DNA from: Scenedesmus sp. ARA3
Taxonomy: Eukaryota > Chlorophyta > Chlorophyceae > Sphaeropleales > Scenedesmaceae
Assembly: GCA_004335835.1 (NCBI GenBank)
Contig: RWJK01001402.1
Coordinates: 1 to 56,409 of the forward strand
DNA: 56,409 nt
Reading direction: 5' to 3'
The translations under genes and the position numbers were made by a program. This document shows, piece by piece, positions 11,489 through 23,008 of the stretch. The stretch's first letter is position 1; each line of letters opens with the position of its first letter. A model generated the notes under the pieces. That model saw nothing but the letters and a program-made list of their open reading frames with translations, ran no database searches and was not told where the DNA came from.

Positions 11489-13982
11489 TCACAGCGTGTA
11501 CGTCTTCTGCACGAAATGCACCCCCCTCAAGCCACCACACATCACCTGGGCATCAGCCACCAGCGCAGCTGGACCCATCGCATACACAGTGCAGCACACC
11601 CGACCCTCTGCCTCCCTCTTGTGCCTGCTGCTGCTGCTGCTGCTGTTGCCAATCGCTGGATCTTCATGATATAGTCGTGGCAGTGCCGGCAGCTGCTGCA
11701 GTGAAGCCAGCCAGCCCTCAATCAGCTGCTGCAGCGGCGGCCTGCCTTGTGTCACCGGCAGTGCCAAAGGCTGCTGCAGGGCTGCGTCACTGCTGCTGCT
11801 GCTGCCAGCATTCTGTACAGCAACACTGGGTTCTGCGTGCAGCGCTGGAATCTGCAAATGGAGCCCGCCGCTGCTGCCAACCACCAGCTTGCCGCAGCTG
11901 CCGTGCCGTACTGCCTCTGCTGCTGCTGCTGCTGCTGCTGCTGGCGTGCTGCAGGCGTCCACCGTGCAGCCAGCATCCTTCTCACTACTGATATATGCAC
12001 TAGCGCTCAGCCGCCGCATAAACCAGGATTTGACCAGCTTGCTGAATGCCAGGATGGCGAGGCCTGGAAGCACAATGCAGCCGGCTAGCAGGGCCACTAT
12101 AAGAGCCCCAGCTTGTGCTGTGGGCAGCGGCTCTCCGGAGTGTCCGAGGATGGCGAAGTAACCAAGGAAGATTGCACACAGGGCCCCTGCAAGACAGGTG
12201 CAGCACAACAACAGGGCAGCGGCAGAAGAGCCGACCTGAGTGGTGCTGTACATGATGTTGGTTGTGGGCAGCGGCTCTCTGGAGTGTCCGAGGATGGCGA
12301 AGTAACCAAGCATGCTTGCACACAGGGCACCTGCAACAAAGGGTACATAGGATCAAATGGGCAGAGCGGAACAACGTGAGTGGTGATGCCATCACAGTGT
12401 ATGGGGTGGCCCGGGATGGCATTGCAACTAAGCAAGATTGCACACAGTGCCCCTGCACACACAGGGCACGTACGACAGGGCATCGGCAGATCAGAACAAC
12501 ATGAGTGGTGATGTATCGGGTGGCCAAGGATGGCGATGTAACCGAGGAAAACACACAGGGTTCCTGCAGTTGTAGACACAGCCAGGTGACAGGCGCCAGC
12601 AGAGAGGCATACCTTGATGGCCCGTCAAGCACCCGGGGTGCTGTACATGACATGTGGGCAGGGTTGATGCAGTGTGGACCCTCAGCAGAGACACGATGCT
12701 GCACTGTATCTTGTAGTATGACATAGCTACATGCCGACTGCCGTTACGCCTAGCAACAAAAGGCAGCTGTCGCGTCCGTCTCACCTGCTGCGTAACCAGC
12801 CACCAGCAGCAGCAGCTGCAGCCAAGCCTGTCCACTGAAGCTGCCAGTGGAAACACCAGCAGCCACCGGACTGACAAGCAGCCCCGGCTTGCCTGCAGTG
12901 TCAACACTGCCACGGCCGCACTCGCTGCTAGCCCTGCTGCTGCTGCTGTGGCCACAGCCACCCTCCCCGGCAGCCGTATGTGGGTCTGTGATCACACGAA
13001 TGATTGCCTGGTCGGTCTGGTGGTGATGTCCGGCGTCTGCATCTGCATCTGCTGCTGCCTTTGCTGCTGCTGCTGCTGCTGCAGGGGGCATTAGCCCTGC
13101 CGTGGGCTTCAGGAGGAGCAGGGGCTGCTGCTCCTGAGGGTTGCGTAGCTCAGGGCCTGCATGCATGCGCGCATCAGAAGCAGCATGCACAAGTGGACTT
13201 GGTGGAAAGCAAAATTGCACTGCATGGAGCTCTCATTTCACAATGATGCAATGATGCAGTGCTCCAACTGGGGTGTGGGCAATGCGAACTTGCAACTGCT
13301 GCCTGCTTCTGTGCAGCTGCGGCAAGCAGACAGTAGGCGCACCAGACAGCTGATGCAAACCAAACTTGGTTTGTTCACCTACACTCAAAATGATGCAACG
13401 CCACATGCTGTCATGCAACCAAGCTCCAGAAACGTGCTCCCGCACCCACCTGTGTAGAAGAGGCGCGTGGTCAGGCTCAGCCGCAGCGCTCCCGCCAGCG
13501 CCAGCAGCGGCGGGCACAGCAGCTCCAGCTCATGACGCTGCCTGAAGCTCCACAGCAGCAGCACCGGCAGCTGGCTGGAAGAGCAGCCGGCAGCAGCAGC
13601 AACAGCTGCTAGCTCCTGCAGGACGGTGAAGGCAGGAGTGATGCTGATGCCGCCTGCATAGCAGCAGCAAAGAAAACGACAGCGGCGGCAGTTGGCGAAG
13701 TATGTGAGCAGCGTCAACTAAATGCTGCTGCATCAAACATGCAACACACAAGATACAAGATCCAGCATGACTCACAGCTGCTGGCGCAAGGCCACCGTAC
13801 CATCACCCAGCTGAGCATCAACGCATCTCACTCGCCGTCACATCTTTACCCACTGTTTGCAAGCGATCTTCAAAGAATATTACCAATTGCCAGGCAGGTC
13901 AGGCACATGCATAAGGGTTTGCAGCTCACCTGCCACGATGATAGCACCATCCAGGCTGCCTTTCTGCTGCTGCTTGCCTGAC

Positions 13983-14014
<32 letters not shown>

Positions 14015-14820
14015 GGTGCCAGCTGCAGTACTGCTGACATCTGCGTAAGGCCCTTGGATCTTCACACTAATGTTCACACCCCGCTGTGCAACATGTGCTA
14101 TGAACTTCCTAGTCCAGCCACTGTATGCCTTCATGTGGATGAGCGTGGCGGTTTGTGTTTGAGGTTTGGTCTTCAAAACCTCACCAGTCTCAGGACTAAT
14201 ACTGCCAGAGCCATTGCCTACAGGCCAGCGCACTGCAATGTAATCGAATGGATGCCAGGTTCCAAACCAGCTGACATCTGGACAGCTCAGCCAGACAGTA
14301 CCACTGCTGGCAACTGCATAATCAGGTGCCAACAGCACCAGCGAGCACAGGCTGTTGTCGGGTGCTGCTTGTGCATGCAGCACACGCACGCTGCTGCTGC
14401 AAACAGCGTGCAGCAGCCGCATTGCGCATTCAGAGAAGTACAGTACAAGACCAGGCATGAACCACCACACCATGCGCCAGTAATGACAGCACCCAAGCAC
14501 CAGCATGCCGTAAAAGCCTAGATGATGCAGCGCTTTGAATACTTCATAGGCTCCCCTGCGGATTGCAGGCAGGCACGCAATCCACAGCGCAAGCACAAAA
14601 AGGAATGAAAGTCCTCCCATCAAGTTGTTGTGGCCTGGATCTTGTGAGAGAGCCTCTTCTATCCAGCTGCCTTCGAAGACCCAGGCTGCGTTGTAGAGCA
14701 CACCATGTAGCAGCAGCAGCAGGCACACGATGTGGCCTAGCCAGCGGTGGTACCTGCAGGCACAGCAGCAGCGGCAGCAGCAGCAGCAGCAGGGCGACGT
14801 GGTCAGGTGCGGCACGCCGT

Positions 14821-14870
<50 letters not shown>

Positions 14871-15886
14871 CAGATAATGTGGCCTAGCCAGCGGTGATAC
14901 CTGCAGGCGGCAGCAGACGAGACGGCAGCCAGCAGCAACAGCAGGAGCAGTGTGTTGAGGTGACAAGTTTTGCTTGATAGCATGCAGTTGCATGCGCACA
15001 CAGTTGTCATAATGGGCATGTTGAAAGAGACGACGCATTGTGGTGCATGCCTGTTACGTTTCTGCCGCTTTATGGATGCTATGTCTGCTATGCAGATCTG
15101 CACTTTTTACAACATGTCTCCACCTTGCCAAACCCTGCCTCACCGTATGGCCTCTGGGTAGGGCAGCCGCAGCGCCTGCAGCACCACTGACCCCCTTGTA
15201 ACAGGGTACAGCAGCAGCACCAGGTTGGGCGCTATTAGAGAGCCACAGGATTTAGCCAGCATCTTGACAACCATCAACTGCATTGCATGGAGGCACACCA
15301 GGCACGGCAGCTGGTTCAACACGTGAAGACATGTAAGGAGTCTGCTAAGTGCATACTTCGCTGCTGACGTCAGCAGGTCGACCTGCTGTTGCACAAAGCA
15401 ATGAGAGAGGATAGTTACATGTGGGTCCTGCCACCATCTTAGTTGGTATGAGCCACAACAGGTTGAACACATGGTCTGAGACCAGAAAAGGAAAGCAATG
15501 CTGAGCTAGAACTTCAACCATGGGCCAACAAGCCGCGGCCAGCCAATGCTGCTGCTACATGGCGCTGCTGACATAAGCTGTATGCTGTTGGCACATGCTG
15601 CTGCAGCGTTGCCACAGCACGCACTGCTGCTGCATACTGTATGCAGTAGTAACAGGTTGCTGCTGCTGCTGCTGCTGCTGCAGGCGGATGAACCTCTCAC
15701 CGCTATGGGCTGCGCCAGTCCCTGTTATGCTGCCTTTGCTGCCGTCTTCTTCATGTTACCTCCAAGCTGCCAGGAAGCCATACTTCATGCATCTGATCAC
15801 AGCTGTTCTGTTGCTGCTGGTGATGCATGCAGCTTATGCATGCTGCTTTTATCGCTGTTTTCTATGCATTGTCGTTTGGTGTGCAC

Positions 15887-15923
<37 letters not shown>

Positions 15924-16308
15924 AGCTGCTGCTGCTGCTGCTGCTGCTGCTGCTATGCTCTGCAGGCCTCACCATTGTGGGCTGCGCCAGCCCCCGTTGT
16001 GCTGCCTTTGCTGCCATCTTCTTTGCATTTCCCATCACAATGCCAGACATCCATGATGCATTCATGCCAGCTAAGAACATCAGCACTGCCAGGTCCAGCA
16101 GGGTGAGGCCGCCTAGGGCCTGCTGCCAGAAGCGCCTGGCAGCAGCAACAGCAGCAGCAGCAGCAGCAGCAGCGGCAGCAGCAGCGGCAGCAGCAGCGGC
16201 AGGGGTTTCAGATGATTTGGGAACAGCAGCTAAGAACAGAAGCGCTGCCAGGTCCTGCAGGGTGAGGCCACCAAGGACATGCTGCCAGAAGCGCCTGGCA
16301 GGCGGCGT

Positions 16309-16357
<49 letters not shown>

Positions 16358-16878
16358 GGTTCAGATGATTCAGGAACAGAAGCTAAGAACATCAGCACTG
16401 CCAGGTCCAGCAGGGTGAGGCCGCCCAGCAACTGCTGCCAAAAGCGCCTGGCAGGCGGCGGCAGCAGCGGCAGCAGCAGCAGCAGCAGCAGCAGCAGGGG
16501 TTTCAGATGATTTGGGAACAGCAGCCTGGACGCAGAGCACTGCAAGGTCCAGCAGGGTGAGGCCGCCTAGAGCCTGCTGCCAGAAGCGCCTGGCAACAGC
16601 AGCAGCAGCCGCCGCCGCAGCAGCCGCAGCAGCAACAGCAGCGGCAGGGGTTTCAGATGACTTGGGAACAGCAACCAAGAAGCACAGCACTGCCAGGTCC
16701 AGCAGGGTGAGGCGGCTTAGAGCCCTCTGCCAAAAGCGCCTGGCAGGCGGCGGCAGCAGCAGCAGCAGCAGCAGCAGCGGCAGGGGTTTCAGATGATTCG
16801 GGAACAGCAGCCTGGACACAGAGCACTGCCAGGTCCAGCAGGGTGAGGCCGCCTAGAGCATGTTGCCAGAAGTTCCTG

Positions 16879-16926
<48 letters not shown>

Positions 16927-18067
16927 GCAGGGGTTTCAGATAATTTGGGAACAGCAGCCTAGACCCAGAGCACTGCCAGGTCCAGCAGGGAGAGGCCGCC
17001 TAGAGCCTGCTGCCAGAAGCGCCTGGCAACAGCAGCAGCAGCAGCAGCGGCAGGGGTTTCAGATGACTTGGGAACAGCAGCCTTGACGCAGAGCACTGGC
17101 AGGTCCAGCAGGGTGAGGCCGCCTAGGGCCTGCTGCCAGAAGCGCCTGGCAACAGCAGCAGCAGCAGCCGCAGCCGCAGCAGCAGCAGCAGCAGCGGCAG
17201 CGGCAGGGGTTTCAGATGACTTGGCAACAGCAGCCAAGAAGCACAGCACCGCCAGGTCCAGCAGGGTGAGGCCGCTTAGAGCCTGGTGCCAGAAGCGCCT
17301 GGCAGCAGCAGCAGCAGCAGGAGGAGGAAGTAGCAGTGTTAGGACAAGATCAGTGTTGTTTTGTGCCTGATCAGCCACATGGTATGAAGACATGTTTGCT
17401 GAGGCCGGCAAAGCTGTTGTGGGAGGTGTCATGCAGATGCTGTTACCCCCATGGCTGACAGCAATGCGGGACAGCAAGGCGGCGGCCGCGAATGCAAGTG
17501 AAGCACTCTGCACTACAGGCACGACTTGGGGCTGCGGACGTTTCCTGCTGCTGCCGCTGCTGCTGCGGTGCGGCAGCTGCTGCTGCTGCTGCCCGCTGTT
17601 CCCCTTGACGGCAAGACAGCAATGCAATTGATTGATCTTCATACCACTGCTTGCAACCTCACTGTGAACTTCACATAACCGTCTCACCTGGGTGGCAGCA
17701 AGGTTGCTGCTAAGCGGCTGTAGCTGCTGAAGTGTGCAGCCTGCACAGCTTTGCCACACAGCGGCTGTAGCACCAGGATGGCTAGTGATGAAGCAGCCAG
17801 GAGAAAAGGGGCCAGAACCAGGAACAGCAAGTTGCTGAACAGGCTTGTGCACGCTGAGTTTGTTGGCTGATGTCTGCAGATGGACAGTGGGCGCTCCATT
17901 GCTGCTGCAATGCTGCTGTTGCTGCGCCAGTGGTGCGTGCCAGCAAGCAGCAGCCAGAAGCAAAGTGCCAGAGCAGCAGCCAGCCAGATGGCTCTGGCAA
18001 GCAGCAGGGCGCCTCTTGCTGCCATTTGTCGGATCGAACCTCCGCTTTTCTTTGTATTGTATGACAT
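11489..18067 (-). CDS. Ferric-chelate reductase (FRO/FRE family), gene 3, complete
   Basis: Minus-strand exons are 18067-17688, 16135-15973, 15277-15144, 14753-13930, 13653-13450, 13156-12785 and 12186-11489. They total 2775 nt and 924 aa, in frame. Every intron position and phase matches gene 2; exons 2 (163 nt) and 3 (134 nt) are identical in length. Exon 4 has both HX13H heme pairs (in YHRWLGH...LLLLLHG and FKALHH...GCCHYW), WHPFDYIAV and GPYADVS, plus a poly-Ala loop encoded by (CAG)n at 13984-14012 that gene 2 lacks. Exon 5 gives GGISITPAF and LLWSFRQRHEL. Exons 6-7 carry a variable Ala/Asp/Ser-rich loop, two helices and the conserved C-terminus (GVHFVQKTYTL). It should act like gene 2. 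Intron 1 holds eight decoy copies of exon 2. Decoys also precede exons 4 and 7, and one follows exon 2. Confidence 0.88.
12187..12600 (-). repeat. Three decoy copies of the start of exon 7 (ferric reductase gene 3)
   Basis: Besides the real exon start at 12186, acceptor-plus-exon-start copies end near 12330, 12451 and 12555. The first reads GCCCTGTGTGCAAGCATGCTTGG, then continues through CACTCCAGAGAGCCGCTGCC. The others are shorter and more diverged. The strongest reads in frame into the real exon (GYFAILGHSREPLPT, then the true GYFAILGHSGEPLPT). Confidence 0.8.
14754..14905 (-). repeat. In-frame decoy of the start of exon 4 plus CTG expansion (gene 3)
   Basis: A second acceptor (CCTGCAG) precedes GTATCACCGCTGGCTAGGCC at about 14899, repeating the real start at 14753. 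In the copy, the short Leu run of the first heme helix is expanded to about 17 Leu by (CTG)n at 14822-14871. The reading frame stays open from the decoy into the true exon, so use of the decoy acceptor would give a longer protein rather than a nonsense one. Confidence 0.8.
15690..15765 (-). repeat. Decoy copy of the end of exon 2 with donor (gene 3)
   Basis: On the minus strand, AAGA(A/T)GGCAGCAAAGGCAGCA then GGCGCAGCCCATAGCG followed by GTGAGAGG repeats the end of exon 2 at 15973 (GGCGCAGCCCACAATG then GTGAGG). This is the downstream, donor-side counterpart of the eight upstream copies. Confidence 0.8.
15973..17310 (-). repeat. Nine-copy array of ferric reductase exon 2 (one real, eight decoys)
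   Basis: Nine units share CCAG then GCGCTTCTGGCAGCAGGC (protein RRFWQQALGGLTLLDLAVL). On the + strand the acceptors lie near 16137, 16298, 16449, 16592, 16740, 16876, 17023, 17150 and 17299, about 127-161 bp apart. Each unit has about 95 unique bases and a (CAG/CGG)n spacer of variable length. Only the leftmost (16135-15973) continues to a proper exon end. The others diverge into a shared tail (GTTCCCAAATCATCTGAAACC) and lack an obvious donor. The unit near 17023 has an in-frame TAG, so the array cannot be translated straight through. Confidence 0.9.
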
Positions 18068-19779
18068 ATTGATGGGGATTAGCGAGAACAGCGGGATGAA
18101 GCCAAGTTTCCTGCTAATCCATTTGTGCACTGCTGTCTGCTTTGATGCACCCCGCCGGTGTGAGGAACTGTTGCGAGGGAGGCTTTGTTCGGAATAAGTT
18201 TGAGATGTGTACAAGCGGAGTCGGCGCAGTCTTAGGAAGTCTGGCACCATCTGGGCGCGTGTACAGCGGGTGCCGGAAGCACATCTCACCCGTTCATCAC
18301 CCGCTAGTAACCACCATAACAAACTTTCGCAAACCAATCCAAGCATAAATCGTTTTGCATGGTAGTCATGCACAGGAAGGATGTGCGATTCATGCTGCAG
18401 GCCCGCGTTACCAGAGGAACCAGGGCGACATCTCCGCTATGCGAAAGCGCGGCAACTTCTGCCATGTTCTGCAGGTTGCTATCGCTCGAAATTTTCGAGT
18501 TTGTACAGCGTCACACAACAGCTTTCACGCTCATGAGCTGCCGCTTGGTCAGCAGTAAGCCAGATTCTTGCAGTCACTGGTGTCACCGATGCTGTTCCTG
18601 CTAGGCTAGCAGCAGCAGCGCTGGTGTCGACACCCTAGCACCCCGTAGCACACTTACAGATGACCTTTCACCATAGTGCTGACCACATGTTTTTGAGCTC
18701 AGGGCATGGCAAATGCAGAACTGCCTGCAAACAAGTTGTTACTGCTGCCAGGTTGCCTTGTTGCAACAACAGCAATTCAACAGTTGCATGGTTGCACATG
18801 CTCCCTGGAAATGGGCACCAGCGCAGTTGGCCCCCTTTGAAGCGCGCACGTGGGCATGTGTATATCACGGTGTCATTTGCACTGGCCTCCCACCTTGAGG
18901 CCTCCCTAGGGACAACAAAAAGCTGTTGCTGTCATTGCCATCCCCACGCTGCCGTCGTGCCGCAAGTTGTACGTCAAGCATCTGTAACACGGTGGGGCCG
19001 CGGCTCCAGTGGTACAGCCGGTGTCAGGCTTGGCAAGCAACAATTTGTTACACACATTCACCAGTGGTGGCATCAGTAAGCTGTAAGGACATCACAGAAC
19101 CAGCGTGGCTGGCGCAATGCAGTCTGCTGCGTCAACAGAAGCCGAGGCTTGCTACGGCGGCCTGCTCAACTGAGAACAACGCATCGCATGGTCAAACACC
19201 TGGCATATGCACAGCTGCCATCATGCATGATGCATCACGACAGCAAGCTCGTCAAGTTGAGCAACAGTCTTGCCTGTTGTATGACAGAGGACGCCTCCAT
19301 GCGCTCGGAGCACAGCGGCTGCGCACTGCAGCGGCATTGCCACCTCCAACCACAGAAGAACAGAAACACACAGTCAAGCTGTCACGCCAAAGAGTGTCAG
19401 TGACACCACCAGCTGCGCGCAACTCACACTGCCCTCAACTACAGACTGCAGCAAGCGGTGCCACCTGCCAGCCGTGGTGCACAAGCCAATCCACTGTGCT
19501 CAGCCTGATTGCAGTGTCAGCACACCGGATGCTGCTGCTGCTGCTGCCGCTGGCGCTGCTGCTTTATTGGCATAGCCAGGAGCTGAGGCTCCGCATGAGT
19601 GACACACCACCTCCACCGCGTGGCTGCTGCTGCTGCTGCAGCCGCTGGATTGTGACAGCAACGCCGCGTCGCTGCACAGCTGGTGCTGTCTGACCAGCAG
19701 CGGGCCAGAACAACAGCGCTATCCCTATAAATCCACCATGACAACCCGCTGAGAACTAGATTGAAAGCCCATTTCGTGC
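18068..19779. other. Intergenic region upstream of ferric reductase gene 3
   Basis: It should contain the promoter of gene 3 (start 18067) and the 3' UTR of the ClpT-like gene. Minus-strand TGTAA motifs lie at 19048-19052 and 18654-18658, but neither is near the stop. A 255-codon plus-strand ORF (18926-19693) has no recognisable domain and an irregular composition, so it is not called as a gene. Confidence 0.55.
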
Positions 19780-20504
19780 TCACAGGAACATGTCCTGGCT
19801 GTCCAGCGCAGCACCCTCATAGCCCGGCAGGTCATACTTGACCCCCGTGCGCTTCTCGATCGCGTGTTTGACCCGGTCAAAGCTCAGGTCAACGTCCGGG
19901 AACAGCGCGGTCAACACATCGCTCGCCGCAAACGCCATCAGCAGATCTTCTGTAGCCACCTTGTCGCGGCCTGCCCACATGCCGAAGCGCACGGCACCTT
20001 GCACGATCAGGCTCGCGCGCTCCCCCCAGATGACACGAGGGGTGAAGGCGCGGGGCTGCAGGCCGTCTGAGACGTTGAGGGCCCACAGCACCTCATTCCA
20101 GGCGCCGTAGATGTCTGTCAGGCCCAAGTCCTGCAGCACCTGCATAACCATGAAAGGAGTTGTAGCACGGCGCAGCACAAGGGTTTGATTACAGGCAGGG
20201 GAACAGCACAGGCACCTCGTCCCATGCGCCATAGATGTCTGTGAGGCCCAAGTCCTGCAGCATCTGCAGGAGAAAGTGAGAGAGCGCAACACAGCACACA
20301 AGGCACCCAAAGTCGAAGCAAAGGCTTGAAAGCAAGAATGGAAAAAAAGCAGGACAGGTGCTTGCAACGGCGAACGTGCACGGTGCCACGCGTTACAAAG
20401 CATGCTCGAGGTGCTGCAGATCATGCAGCGGCGCTGCGAGGGTGTGGCTGCGCAGCTTGCAGTTGCATTTGACTGAGCCGCTTCATGCTAGTGCGGCTTG
20501 CAGT

Positions 20505-20548
<44 letters not shown>

Positions 20549-21226
20549 ATGTCGTGTGTTGTATGTGGCCAGCTGCTTTGCCTGATCACTGCTGCACATA
20601 CAATCAAGTGGGTGATGCACTCCATGCTCCTGCTGCTCGGCATGATGCTGCAGCCTGCCGTTCCATGCCAGCATTACATTGCCATGTGATGAAGCAGTTG
20701 CTGCCGCCTGCACATTCCAAGGCTATATCGCTGTCTCTGTGAATGCTGCATGATGCACAGCTAATGCTGTGGACTCGGACAATCACCAGATGCTGCTGCT
20801 GTTGCAGATGCTGGACTCCCTCAGCCTTACCTGGCACGCTGTGTAGCTCTCCTTCTTCAGCAGACCCAGCAGCACCATCCACGAGTGCACGTTGTACGTT
20901 TCTGCTGTCCACGCCAATTTCAGGGCGTATGTGATGATCTCAAACACCTCTGGCTGCACCGCAGAAGGGCCCACAAGCTCCTCCACATCCATGGAAGCAG
21001 TAGCAGCTGCACGTGCTGCTACTGGGCTGCTGCTCGGCGTGTTCCGCCGCTGAATGTGCTGCTGAAGATGCTGCTGCTGCTGCGGGGCGCTGCTGATGCC
21101 AGCAGAGCTCCTGCTCGCTCTGCTGCTGCTGCGTGGAACTGCTGCTGCTGCTACTGGGATCGCCCTGCGAGCGAGCCTGTTCTGCTGCTGGCTGGCGACA
21201 TGCTGTTGCTGTGCTTGTAACTTCAT
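19780..21226 (-). CDS. Clp N-domain protein, plastid ClpT-like accessory subunit
   Basis: Two exons: 21226-20831 and 20139-19780 (756 nt, 251 aa, phase 0). The first ~75 residues are basic, Gln/Ser/Ala-rich and without acids (MKLQAQQQHVASQQQNRLARR...), like a chloroplast transit peptide. Residues about 90-215 resemble the double helical repeat of the Clp N domain: EVFEIITYALKLAW...SWMVLLGLLKKE...CQVLQDLGL, then ASLIVQGAVRFGMWAGRDKVATEDLLMAFAASD. There is no Walker motif or AAA domain, so it is a stand-alone N domain like plant and algal ClpT proteins, which bind the plastid ClpPR core. A duplicate of the exon 2 start lies in the intron (20215-20266). Family assignment rests on the helix pattern and could be another Clp-R domain protein. 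Confidence 0.65.
20215..20266 (-). repeat. Decoy copy of the start of ClpT-like exon 2
   Basis: CTCCTGCAG is followed by ATGCTGCAGGACTTGGGCCT and ACAGACATCTATGGCGCATGG, matching the real exon at 20139 (MLQDLGLTDIYGAWDE against VLQDLGLTDIYGAWNE). It is followed by GAGGTGCCTG, a possible but weak donor. Confidence 0.85.
20507..20548. repeat. (CTG)n tract in the ClpT-like intron
   Basis: About 14 CTG triplets on the plus strand, so (CAG)n on this gene's sense strand. It is mid-intron, unlike the splice-site-linked tracts elsewhere. Confidence 0.9.
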
Positions 21227-21701
21227 TATTGCAATGCGGCGGAAACAAATGCGCGATGATGCTCAGACAGCAGGCTTCGCTTTGTGGTCCCGCTTCGTCA
21301 CACCCACTCAGACAAATGATTACTACACATCTAAACAAAACGCAACAAGTTTTTACGACTGCCTTTAAGGTGTTGAAGGCATGTGGCATGTCCTGCAGGG
21401 TCCACGCTTGAGTTGAGCCCTCACAACTTTGCGGTCGTCCTGCTGACCGTCTGCTACTGAAGCTATGTACGTAAGGTTTGTGCAGCTGTACAGATCGTAA
21501 AGCTAACGCAGGAGTGACATACTTGCCTGTACAAAACTTGGCGCCAAGCGATCTGGACCCGTACAGCGTTGCACGCCCGCAGTTATTGCTGAAATAGTTT
21601 TCAGTAGCCTGCAATTACTAACAGCAACGACGTTTGTGTAGTCTGCGCCCAGCAGTCGTCGATCATTCTAGCTGTCAGCCTAATCGGGCGTCTGATCAGC
21701 C
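21227..21701. promoter_or_regulatory. Shared promoter region, ClpT-like (-) / CCT5 (+)
   Basis: The two start codons are 475 bp apart and diverge, so both promoters and 5' UTRs must fit here. It is less repetitive than its surroundings. I see no clear TATA box or known element. The bidirectional reading is inferred from gene layout only. Confidence 0.5.
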
Positions 21702-22817
21702 ATGTCGCTTGCATTTGATGATTATGGAAGGCCTTTCATCATTCTGCGGGTGAGTTGCCTGGCCTTGTTGCGGGCATGCGTCAAGCAGGATACTTTTGGC
21801 GGTGTGCTTTGAACTGACCGCGCCAGAGGCGTCAGCAGTGCACAAGGCAGCTGCAGCAGCTGCATCATGCTGATCCTTGTATATTATCATTGCTGTATGC
21901 AGGAGCAAGGCAGCAAGTCCCGCGTTCGGGGCACTGAAGCAGTAAAGGCCAACATCCTTGCTGCAAAGACTGTAGCAAGGACGCTGCGCTCTTCTCTGGG
22001 GCCTAAGGGCATGGATAAGATGCTGCAGAGCCCTGATGGAGACGTTACAATCAGTGAGTAGCATTGCTTGCAGGAAGGGCAGCAGCTGAGAAAAGAGCAG
22101 CTGGGACTGTTTAGCGCGTGGTTGCGATAGCAGTAGCAGCATGCATGCAGTACAGCAGCAGAGCTGGACTGCGCTGTGTCGAGCTAGACGAATAGCATCG
22201 CAGATAGCATCACAACTGAGGGCACGAGATTGTGGCTGGAGCGCACAACGTATTGCAGTGGCGCGTGTGTATTTGGCAGATGATGGCTGGTGGGGTTGTG
22301 CAGCAAACTTCAAACATCCTTTCTGTTTCGTTGCATCCCGCTGTGTGCAGTGGTGCCCAGCTGCTGTGGCCTACCAGTGGCTGCTTAGCGCTTCGAGCTG
22401 TGCTGATGCATGCTGCGTCTGTGTCATTATGTGGCACATAGTTCTGTGCCAGCTGTAGTGCTAGAGCATCGAAGGCCAGTCATGTGCAGAGCATTCTGCT
22501 TGTATGCGTGCATCACGCGTGTGTGCAACTACCGCGTTGAAGAGACGTGTGATGCATGCATGCAATCCGCACTGATGTGCCCTTTGGTATGGCTAGGCGT
22601 CAGGCTCAGCATTACATGCACGCACCTGCAGCACTGCTGCAAGCAGCTTGGGCAAGCATATCTGGCCGCCCTCATACTAACTTGCCACTGTCCCTTGTAA
22701 TCATGTTTGCACTTTGCAGTTGTGTCAAGCAGCGTGTTACGTTCTCTAGCCGGTGCTGCTCGCCTCTGCCACCAGGCAAGCAGTCATTATGGTTGCCGTT
22801 CCCTTCTCTTCGCTGCC

Positions 22818-22855
<38 letters not shown>

Positions 22856-22942
22856 TGCGGCTACTGCTGCTGCAGCCAATATCCTGCAGCAGATGCAAGT
22901 GCAGCACCTGATTAGCAACCTGCAACATCCAAGAAAACGTTG

Positions 22943-23008
<66 letters not shown>

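Noticed and set aside
18926..19693. A 255-codon plus-strand ORF in the spacer between ferric reductase gene 3 and the ClpT-like gene
   Set aside because: No recognisable domain, irregular composition, no splice or start context, and ORFs of this size are common in this stop-poor CAG-rich DNA.
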